From positions 1 through 34,321 of the forward strand of contig CALAQS010000255.1 of assembly GCA_937888435.1 (NCBI GenBank): DNA of 34,321 nucleotides, written 5' to 3'. Source of the DNA: an uncultured Acidobacteriota bacterium (GTDB lineage Bacteria > Acidobacteriota > Thermoanaerobaculia > UBA5066). The notes beneath the pieces were generated by a model. That model searched no databases and was not told the origin of the DNA. It worked only from the letters and a program-made list of their open reading frames with translations. The translations under genes were made by a program, and so were the position numbers. Below, in pieces: positions 27,229-34,321 of this stretch. Every line of letters begins with the position of its first letter. Position 1 is the first letter of the stretch.

Positions 27229-28434
27229 CTAGAGTGGCCGCACCGAGATCGAGAGCACGTCGGCGCAGCCTCGCTGAATCTCCTCGAGAACAGCTTCCTG
27301 CGGCGCCCGTCCCACCTGGATATGGGCGCACGCGGCTTCCGCGCCCGCGAAGACGACGTTTTCCGTCTGTTCGACGTTGATCCCGGCCGCGCGCAGCACG
27401 CCGAACACGTGCGCAAGGATGCCGACGCGGTCGCGGTGCCGGACGGACAGGACGTGCGTCGCCGGCGTGCGGCTCGCGAGGTTGACGGCGTTCGGAACTT
27501 CCCCCGTCGAGGCGAAGGCCGCGACGATCCGCACGGTCTCTTCCGCGATGGCGGCCTGCGCCTGCTCGGTCGAGGCGCCCACGTGGTGCGTGCCGATGAC
27601 GCCGGGAAGGAGCGCGATCCCGTCCTCGAAGGTGCCCGTCCCTCCGGACGGCTCCTTCGCGAAGACGTCGAGACCCGCTCGGAGCACCTTCTCGGCGATC
27701 GCGGCCTCGAGGGCCGGCTGGTCGACGACCTCGCCGCGACTCGTGTTCACGAAGAAGGCGCCCGGCTTCATGGCTGCGAAGAACTTCGCGTCGAGCATGC
27801 CCTTCGTCTCTCTCGTGAGCGCGCAGTGCACCGTCACGCCGTCGGAAGCGGCGGCGAGCGCATGAATCGAGTCGGCGCGCGCCACGCCGAGCTGCGCCGC
27901 GCGGTCTTCGTCCAGGGAGCGGCTCCACGCGACGACCGGCATCCCGAAGGCCTTCGCCCGCCCGACGACTTCGAGTCCGATCGCTCCGAGGCCGATGACG
28001 CCGAGCGTGCGCCCGGCGAGGCCGCGAGCTTTCCCGTACAGCGACTTGTTCCAGACACCGGCGCGAAGGTCGTTCATCTGATCGACGATGCGGCGGTCGA
28101 GGGCGAGGATGAGACCCCACGTCAGCTCGGCCACGGCGATCGCGTTCTTGCCCGGGCAGTTCGACACCGCGATCGCGCGCGCTGAGGCGGCCTGCAGGTC
28201 GATCGTGTTCACGCCCGCGCCCGCACGGACGATCAGCGCAAGACCGGAGGCGCCTTCCATCTCCGCCGCTCCGACTTTCGTCGACCTGACGACGAGCGCC
28301 TGGGCGCCGGTCTCGGCGAGGCGTGCGCCGAGGGAAGCCCCTTCGAGCTTCGGCTCGTAGAGGACCTCGCAGCCGAGAGCGGCGAGGCCGTCCAGACCGG
28401 ACTTTTCGAACGCGTCTGCGACGAGCACTTTCAT
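27229..28434 (-). CDS. serA: D-3-phosphoglycerate dehydrogenase with C-terminal ACT domain
   Basis: MKVLVADAFEKSGLDGLAALGCEV..., GLAGRTLGVIGLGAIGLEVVGRAKAFGMPVVAWSRS, NTSRGEVVDQPALEAAI, ACT-like RHRDRVGILAHVFGVLRAAGINVEQTENVVFAGAEAA. Confidence 0.88.
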   Translation of the reverse strand: MKVLVADAFEKSGLDGLAALGCEVLYEPKLEGASLGARLAETGAQALVVRSTKVGAAEMEGASGLALIVRAGAGVNTIDLQAASARAIAVSNCPGKNAIAVAELTWGLILALDRRIVDQMNDLRAGVWNKSLYGKARGLAGRTLGVIGLGAIGLEVVGRAKAFGMPVVAWSRSLDEDRAAQLGVARADSIHALAAASDGVTVHCALTRETKGMLDAKFFAAMKPGAFFVNTSRGEVVDQPALEAAIAEKVLRAGLDVFAKEPSGGTGTFEDGIALLPGVIGTHHVGASTEQAQAAIAEETVRIVAAFASTGEVPNAVNLASRTPATHVLSVRHRDRVGILAHVFGVLRAAGINVEQTENVVFAGAEAACAHIQVGRAPQEAVLEEIQRGCADVLSISVRPL

Positions 28435-28442
28435 GGCGGACC

Positions 28443-29672
28443 TCAGAATCGGTGTACGAAGAGGCCGGACCGCAGCTTCGGCTCGAACCACGTGGACTTC
28501 GGCGGCATCGTGGCCCCCGCGTCCGCGATCGCCATGACCTCGGCGAGAGACGTCGGGAACATCGAGAACGCGACGGCGCCCCGCCCCGAGCGCACGCGCT
28601 CCTCGAGCTCGCCCGTGCCCCGGATCCCTCCCACGAAGTCGACGCGGGGATCCGTGCGGGGGTCGCCGATGCCGAGGACGGGTGCGAGCAGGCGGTCCTG
28701 GAGGAGGGAGACGTCGAGAGAGGCAATCGGATCCTCGCGATTCACGGGCTCGCGCGGCGTGAGGGTCTGCCAAGTTTCTTCGAGGAATAGGGCAATCTGC
28801 CCTTTGCCGCGCGGCTCGGGCGCTTCGGCGGCCCGCACGTCGAACCGCTCGCGCACCTTTCTAAGAAAATCCTCTTTCCCCAGTCCTCCCAGGTCCTTGA
28901 CCACCCTGTTGTACGGCAGGATCGCGAGCTCGCGGTCCGGGAAAATCGCGGCCGGGAACCAGTTGACGGGATGCTCGTCGGGAAGCGTCCGGAGCTTCCC
29001 CTTCAGCGCGGCGCGCGCGCGCGCGGCCGACGCGCAGCGGTGATGGCCGTCGGCGACGTAGAGAAGAGGCACCGCCGCGAACGATGCGACGAAGAACGCG
29101 ATGTCGCCCTCTGGCACGACCCAGAGAGTGTGTCTCACGCCATCCGGCGCCTCGAAGTCGAACTCCGGGGACGCCGCGGTCACCCGGGCGACGCGACCGT
29201 CTATCGCGTCCGCCGCCCGGTAGGTCAGGAACACGGGCTCGGCGTGCGCGGACTGCGCGAGCAGGTGCCGAACGCGGTCGTCCTCCTTGTCGGGCCGCGT
29301 CTTCTCGTGCTTGCGGATGACGTCCGCGTCGTAGTCGTCGACCGAGCACGTTGCGACGAGGCCGTCCTGCTTGCGCGCCCTCCACGTCTGCCGGTATACG
29401 AGGAGGCGGGGAACGGGGTCGCTCTCGAGCGTGCCGTTCGCGTAGAAGCCGTCGAGGTTCTCACGCCCCTTCGCGTAAACGGCTTCGGAATGGATGTCCA
29501 CGTCCTCGGGAAGGTCGATCTCCGGGCGGCAGACGTGCAGGAACGAAACCGGGTTGCCAGCCGCGAGCGCGCGGGCCTCGCGGGAATCCACGACGTCGTA
29601 GGGGACGGAGGCGACGCGCGCTGCGAGCTTGCGCGGCGGGCGGCCGGAGGGGAAAGGACGGATGCGTGCCAT
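28443..29672 (-). CDS. DUF1015 family protein
   Basis: RIRPFPSGRPPRKLAARVASVPYDVVDSREARALAAGNPVSFLHVCRPEIDLP; DGHHRCASAARAR; 8 bp upstream of serA. Confidence 0.88.
   Translation of the reverse strand: MARIRPFPSGRPPRKLAARVASVPYDVVDSREARALAAGNPVSFLHVCRPEIDLPEDVDIHSEAVYAKGRENLDGFYANGTLESDPVPRLLVYRQTWRARKQDGLVATCSVDDYDADVIRKHEKTRPDKEDDRVRHLLAQSAHAEPVFLTYRAADAIDGRVARVTAASPEFDFEAPDGVRHTLWVVPEGDIAFFVASFAAVPLLYVADGHHRCASAARARAALKGKLRTLPDEHPVNWFPAAIFPDRELAILPYNRVVKDLGGLGKEDFLRKVRERFDVRAAEAPEPRGKGQIALFLEETWQTLTPREPVNREDPIASLDVSLLQDRLLAPVLGIGDPRTDPRVDFVGGIRGTGELEERVRSGRGAVAFSMFPTSLAEVMAIADAGATMPPKSTWFEPKLRSGLFVHRF
28856..28872 (-). repeat. Dispersed AT-rich repeat, copy D: GGATTTTCTTAGAAAGG on minus strand
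   Basis: One-base insertion relative to copies A and C; inside the DUF1015 CDS. Confidence 0.7.
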
Positions 29673-29764
29673 GGGCGGAGTATCCCCCACCCCCGGGCCT
29701 TGCGCGGGGCGCCCGTGCTAGACTTTCCCATCGATCGGACCTGCTACTGAAAGGAAATTCGGGG

Positions 29765-30037
29765 ATGAAACTGTACGTCGGCAATCTCTCCTACGGTGTG
29801 AACGATGCCTCCCTCCGGGCCCTCTTCGAACCTCATGGAGCCGTCGAATCGGCCACGGTCGTCGCGGACCGCGAGTCGGGCCGCTCCAAGGGGTTCGGCT
29901 TCGTCGAGATGAGCGACGCGGATGCCCAGAAGGCCATCCAGGCGCTCAACGGGTCGCAGCACGACGGCCGCACGATCCGCGTCAACGAGGCCCGTCCGAA
30001 GACAGACGAGCCGCGCGGACCCCGCGGACCGCGCTGA
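29765..30037 (+). CDS. RRM RNA-binding protein
   Basis: KLYVGNLSYGVNDASLRALFEPHGAVESATVVADRESGRSKGFGFVEMSDADAQKAIQALNGSQHDGRTIRVNEARP, with RNP1 and RNP2 motifs. Confidence 0.93.
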   Translation: MKLYVGNLSYGVNDASLRALFEPHGAVESATVVADRESGRSKGFGFVEMSDADAQKAIQALNGSQHDGRTIRVNEARPKTDEPRGPRGPR

Positions 30038-30078
30038 GCGGGCGCGGGTTGCGGGTTGCCGAAGGGGGCACCCGCGGC

Positions 30079-31770
30079 ATGACTCGTTTTTTTCGGGCTG
30101 CGACCCTGCCGGTCGCGGCCCTTTTTCTTTTCGCGGGCGCCGCGCCCCGCGGGGACGATCTCGTGTTCACTGGCGGGCGGGTCGTAGACGGCACGGGGAA
30201 AGCGGCATTCCGCGGGGACGTGGCCGTCCGGGACGGCCGCATCGCCGCGGTAGGCGATCTCGCGCCGGACCGGATCGCCCGCGCCCGTCGCCGGATCGAT
30301 GCCACCGGCCTCGTCGTCGCGCCGGGGTTCATCGACCTCCTCGGCCAGTCCGAGTACAACGCCCTGGTCGACCGGCGCGCGGCCTCCAAGATCACGCAAG
30401 GAATCACGTCCGAGGTCACGGGCGAGGGCGAGTCCATCGCACCCCTCGACGAAACGCTGCTCAAGAGCAACGAAGACACGTACCGACACTACGGCCTCAG
30501 GCCGGACTGGTCGTCGCTCCTCACGTACTTCATGAGGTTCCGGCGGACCCCCCCCACGATCAACCTCGGCACGTTCGTCGGGCTCGGGGGACTCCGCCGG
30601 ATGGTCGTCGGAACAGAGGATCGGCGAGCCGGCCCGACCGAGCTCGACCGAATGAAGGCGCTCGTCGCGCAGGCCATGGAAGACGGCGCGCTCGGAGTCT
30701 CCACGTCGCTGCAGTACGTTCCCGATCTCTACAACTCCACCGACGAGATCATCGCCTGCGCGAAGGTCGCGGCCTCCCGCGGTGGCGTGTACTTCACCCA
30801 TCAGCGTTCCGAGGGGAATCGGATCGACTCGTCGCTCACGGAGGTGTTCCGGATCGCCCGGGAAGCCCGCATCCCGGCGAACGTATGGCACCTGAAGACC
30901 GCCTACCGGCGCAACTGGGGAGCGATGCCGAGGATCCTCGCCGCGTTCGCGGCCGCGCGCGCCTCGGGGCTGGACGTCGCGGCGAACCAGTACCCGTGGA
31001 ACGCGGCTTCGAACGGGCTGGATGCCTGCCTCCCGCCCTGGGTCCGCGAGGGCGGCCGCGAGAGGCTGCTGGCGCGCTTGCGCGATCCCGAGGCGCGGGC
31101 CCGTATTCGAAACGAGATGGCCGAGGACGCCGACTCCTGGGAGAACCAGTGGTACGGCTCGGGCGGCGGGTCCGGCGTCATGCTCGCCGCCGTTCTCAAC
31201 CCCGAGCTCAAGAAATACGAAGGCGGGACGCTCCAGGAAATCGGCGCGCTCATGAAGAAAGACCCGCGCGACGCGCTGATGGACATCGTCCTCGCCGACC
31301 GCGCGAACGCTCTGTGCATCATCTTCATGATGAGAGAGGACGACGTCCGGGCAGCCTTGAAAGATCCCTTCGTGGGCTTCTGCACGGACTCCGGGGCGGC
31401 GGCCACGGACGGGATTTACTCGGAAGAGAAATCCCACCCCCGCGCCTGGGCCTCGACGGCGCGCATCCTCGCCACGTACGTGCGCGACGAGAAGCTCCTC
31501 TCTCTCGAAGAGGCCGTGCGGAAGATGACGTCGTTCTCGGCCGCGCGCGCGGGATTCCGGGATCGCGGCATTCTGAAGGCCGGGATGGCCGGCGACGTCG
31601 TCGCCTTCGACCCCGTCCGGGTGAAGGCCGTCTCGACGTACGCCGACCCCCTGCATTATTCCGAAGGCTTCCCGTACGTCGCCGTCAACGGCGCCCTCGT
31701 CGTCGACGGCGGAAAGATCACGGCGGAGCGCCCCGGGCAGCCGCTCGTAGGGCCCGGCTCGAAGCGCTGA
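30079..31770 (+). CDS. Secreted amidohydrolase, N-acyl-D-amino-acid deacylase-like
   Basis: Signal peptide; DDLVFTGGRVVDGTGKAAFRGDVAVRDGRIAAVGDL..., VVAPGFIDLLGQSE, THQRSEGNRIDSSLTEVFRIAREARIPANVWHLK. Confidence 0.82.
   Translation: MTRFFRAATLPVAALFLFAGAAPRGDDLVFTGGRVVDGTGKAAFRGDVAVRDGRIAAVGDLAPDRIARARRRIDATGLVVAPGFIDLLGQSEYNALVDRRAASKITQGITSEVTGEGESIAPLDETLLKSNEDTYRHYGLRPDWSSLLTYFMRFRRTPPTINLGTFVGLGGLRRMVVGTEDRRAGPTELDRMKALVAQAMEDGALGVSTSLQYVPDLYNSTDEIIACAKVAASRGGVYFTHQRSEGNRIDSSLTEVFRIAREARIPANVWHLKTAYRRNWGAMPRILAAFAAARASGLDVAANQYPWNAASNGLDACLPPWVREGGRERLLARLRDPEARARIRNEMAEDADSWENQWYGSGGGSGVMLAAVLNPELKKYEGGTLQEIGALMKKDPRDALMDIVLADRANALCIIFMMREDDVRAALKDPFVGFCTDSGAAATDGIYSEEKSHPRAWASTARILATYVRDEKLLSLEEAVRKMTSFSAARAGFRDRGILKAGMAGDVVAFDPVRVKAVSTYADPLHYSEGFPYVAVNGALVVDGGKITAERPGQPLVGPGSKR
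31411..31435 (+). other. Intragenic hairpin with GNRA-type loop
   Basis: GGGATTT-(A)-CTC-GGAA-GAG-AAATCCC: 10-bp stem with one bulged A and a GGAA tetraloop. Confidence 0.6.
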
Positions 31771-31780
31771 CGGCGGCCCG

Positions 31781-32725
31781 CTACCGCGCGGCGACGACCG
31801 CGGCCTCGATCATGATCGAGCCGAGGTCGACCACAGGGGCGGCGGCGAGCGTCTTCCTCCGCTTCCCGAGGAGCTCGACGACGCTGTCGCCGATCCTCAG
31901 GAGGTTTTCGCGGCTGGAGCCGCCGAGGTGCGGCGTCATGAGAACGTTCGGCGCGGACAGGAGCGGGCTGTTCGGGTCGGGCGGATCGCTCAGGAAGACG
32001 TCGGTTGCGTAGGCGCGCACCTTCCCCGACGCGAGCGCCGCGGCGAGCTCGGGCTCCACGACGATCGAGCCGCGGGCGGTGTTCACGATCACGACGCCGT
32101 CCTTCATCTTGGCGAGCGTGTGCTCGTTCACGAGGCCGCGTGTCTCGGCCGTCGCCGGAACGTGAAGGCTGATGAAGTCGGCGCGCAGGAACAGCTCGTC
32201 GAGATCGTCCACGAGCTCGGCAAGGGCGTGATTCGCGATCTGCGGGTCGTAGGCGATGACCTTCATCCCGAAGGCCTGGGCCCGCCGCGCGACCTCCGTG
32301 CCGATCAGGCCGGCGCCGACGAGGCCGAGCGTCTTGCCGAAGAGCTCGGTGCGCTTGAGCTCCTTCTTGAGAAAGCGCCCCTGCTTGAGGCCGGTGTGCC
32401 CCTCGACGAGGCGGTTCGGGACGGCGAGCATGAGCGCCATCGTGAGCTCCGCCACGGCGACCGAGGACGCGCGCGGCGTGTTCTTCACGTCGATCCCGCG
32501 CTCGCGGCAGGCCTGGATGTCGACGTTGTCGAGGCCGACTCCGCCCCGGATCACGAGCTTCAGGTTCGGCGCGCCGTTCAGGAACTCGCGCGTCACCTTC
32601 GTCTTCGAGCGCACGAGGACGATTTCGGCGTCCTTGAGGCGCGCGGGGTCGGTGAAGACCTCGCCGAACGGGGCGAGGCGGCCGGGAAGGGACTCGTCGA
32701 ACGCATCGGCGACCAGGATCTTCAT
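31781..32725 (-). CDS. D-2-hydroxyacid dehydrogenase (phosphoglycerate dehydrogenase-like, no ACT domain)
   Basis: MKILVADAFDESLPGRLAPFGEVFTDP..., GKTLGLVGAGLIGTEVARRAQAFGMKVIAYDPQ, VNTARGSIVVEPELAAAL, TPHLGGSS. Confidence 0.85.
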   Translation of the reverse strand: MKILVADAFDESLPGRLAPFGEVFTDPARLKDAEIVLVRSKTKVTREFLNGAPNLKLVIRGGVGLDNVDIQACRERGIDVKNTPRASSVAVAELTMALMLAVPNRLVEGHTGLKQGRFLKKELKRTELFGKTLGLVGAGLIGTEVARRAQAFGMKVIAYDPQIANHALAELVDDLDELFLRADFISLHVPATAETRGLVNEHTLAKMKDGVVIVNTARGSIVVEPELAAALASGKVRAYATDVFLSDPPDPNSPLLSAPNVLMTPHLGGSSRENLLRIGDSVVELLGKRRKTLAAAPVVDLGSIMIEAAVVAAR

Positions 32726-32855
32726 GGGCGGTCCTCCTGCTTTGGGGACGGTTCTCGACGGCCGGGCCGGCGGAATACATCCCTTTACAAGCTGAGGGCC
32801 GCGCGGGCGCGCAGCCATGATGCTCCCGCATCAGGCGGAGCCAGGCGGACCTCGG

Positions 32856-34321
32856 TCAGCGGTTCGCCGTGCCGCGAACCTGCTCCTCGGCGTACGCGAG
32901 GAGCAGGGCGGCGTCCGGGTCAGCGGGAGAGAGGCGCATCGCTTCGCGCGCCCAGGGCACGGCCTTCGCGGCTTCTCCCCGTGCGAGGTACCCCGCCGCG
33001 GAACGGACGAGGAGGCGGGGGACCATCGGGGACAGGGGCGGCAGCCTCATCGCGCGCCGGAGGAGCCAGGGGGAGACGGATTCGGCGGCCGTCGGCGGCG
33101 GATCCCCCTCGGATGTTCCAGCCTCGAGCCATGCCTTCGGGAGCTCGATCCCGGCGAGGTTCCTCGCGGCGAGCCACGCGTGGCCCGCGATGGGGCTCAG
33201 CGCCGGGATCGTCGCCACCCGTACGGGACCGGCCGTCGGCCACGCGAGGGCCGCCGGAGGACGCAGGCGCTCCGCGTACCCGATCCAGCTGCCCGGTGCG
33301 ACGAGGACGCCGGGCATGTTCACGAACGCTCCCGCGATGAAGGCGATCCGGACCACTCCCACCGAGATGAGAGCCGCGGGGGCGACGAGAAGTGGGAGCA
33401 CCGTCAAGAGGTGTCGCGGCCCCCACGCGGCGCCGCCTTCCCAACTCCACCAGCGGGCGACGACGAGGAGATGCAGGAGCGGCGTGCCGGCGCACAGAAT
33501 TTTCGCCAGACGCGGGGCCCGCGACAGGCCGACTAGCCCGATCGCCACGACGGGAGCGTACAAGAAGAGACTCCGCCCCGGCGAGAGGAGCAGGCCAAAC
33601 AACCCTTCGCCGAGCGGCGTTGTAAAGCGGAGAAGCTCCGACCCGTAGCCGGTCTCGAGGAGCGAACCGTAGAGGGCGAAGTTTCCAAGCCCATGCAGGC
33701 ACAGAGCGCCTGTGAAGACGCCAAGGGCCTGCAGCGCGCCGACGACCGAGCGCGCCCGGCGCGCATCGAGGGCAAGACTGAGAAGAAAAACCGGCACCGT
33801 CACCCAGAGGATCGGCTTGAGGAGACACGCGGCCGCCCACGGCACGGCTGCGGCGCCCGCGCGGCCAGAGAGAGCGATGGCGGCTCCCGCCGCGAGGCCC
33901 GCCGCCGCGAACGGCTCGACGAACGAGTCCGCCGCGTATGGCCACAAGAATGTCCCCGCGACGAAGGCCGCCTCCCACGGCCCGGTCGCTCCCGGTCGCA
34001 GCGCCCGCACGAGAGAACCGAAGGCGAGTGCCGCAAGCGCTGTGCCGAGAGACCACGTCAGAGCGGTCACTGCGTCTACACCCGAGGCCCCGATCAGCCG
34101 TCGCAACAACCAGGCCGGCGCCAGAGCCGGGAGCGGCAGGACCGACGCAAACAGACCGTACTTCGAGTGGGCCGGCGGCGCGGATTCTGGCGTCGAAGGG
34201 CCGACCGCCGGCATCCGACCGAACCCCGGGTGTCCCTGCACAAGGAGACCGAGGGACTCCGACACGACTTCGGCCCCGTCGGACGTGTTGACACTCCGCC
34301 CGATAAACGCAAATGCGCAGA
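32856..34321 (-). CDS. Polytopic membrane protein paralogous to the 22076-24061 gene (N-terminus outside window)
   Basis: Frame stays open to the window edge (CAFAFIGRSVNTSDGAEVVSESLGLLVQGHPGFGRMPAV...); FLWPYAADSFVEPFAAA, SPGRSLFLYAPVVAIGLVGL, WWSWEGGAAWGPRHLLTVLPLL; TPR-like C-terminus. Confidence 0.55.
   Translation of the reverse strand, partial: CAFAFIGRSVNTSDGAEVVSESLGLLVQGHPGFGRMPAVGPSTPESAPPAHSKYGLFASVLPLPALAPAWLLRRLIGASGVDAVTALTWSLGTALAALAFGSLVRALRPGATGPWEAAFVAGTFLWPYAADSFVEPFAAAGLAAGAAIALSGRAGAAAVPWAAACLLKPILWVTVPVFLLSLALDARRARSVVGALQALGVFTGALCLHGLGNFALYGSLLETGYGSELLRFTTPLGEGLFGLLLSPGRSLFLYAPVVAIGLVGLSRAPRLAKILCAGTPLLHLLVVARWWSWEGGAAWGPRHLLTVLPLLVAPAALISVGVVRIAFIAGAFVNMPGVLVAPGSWIGYAERLRPPAALAWPTAGPVRVATIPALSPIAGHAWLAARNLAGIELPKAWLEAGTSEGDPPPTAAESVSPWLLRRAMRLPPLSPMVPRLLVRSAAGYLARGEAAKAVPWAREAMRLSPADPDAALLLAYAEEQVRGTANR

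Noticed and set aside
29833-31656. 607-aa minus-strand ORF opposite the RRM and amidohydrolase genes
   Set aside because: Overlaps two well-supported plus-strand genes; no recognisable domain.
1-34321. tRNA/rRNA genes, CRISPR arrays, insertion sequences, restriction or defence systems
   Set aside because: No cloverleaf, spacer-repeat pattern, transposase or defence-type domain was recognised by reading; a tool-based scan would be needed to exclude small RNAs.

Overview
GC-rich bacterial chromosomal window with about 32 tightly packed genes, many translationally coupled. No rRNA, tRNA, CRISPR array or transposase was recognised. The host is probably Acidobacteriota-like, but that is only a guess. 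In order: a kinase-less KdpD-like protein convergent with a KimA/APC-type transporter; an ACT protein; modABC; an ApbE / porin / FMN-binding protein / 4-TM His-rich membrane protein operon (putative extracytosolic flavin electron transfer); a Cys-free Rrf2 regulator divergent from a sulfate ABC operon whose two permease subunits are fused in one ORF; a ClC channel; GH63 and GH133 glucan enzymes; a bufferin/MNIO RiPP operon (Cys-repeat precursor, DUF692, DUF2063) convergent with a LOG / membrane protein / thioredoxin / CDGSH operon; NUDIX; acyl-CoA synthetase; serA + DUF1015; an RRM protein; an amidohydrolase; a second 2-hydroxyacid dehydrogenase; and a partial membrane protein. Most interesting: (1) a bufferin-like precursor with 12 Cys in four C-x5-C-x5-C modules, built from a tandemly duplicated 120-nt unit behind a Tat-like signal; (2) a dispersed AT-rich repeat GGATTTTCTTAGAAGG with a palindromic core, present five times in coding and non-coding DNA on both strands; (3) a 15-bp-stem hairpin near the 5' end of the FMN-binding gene; (4) the CysT-CysW fusion; (5) the flavinylation cassette with a candidate b-heme partner.
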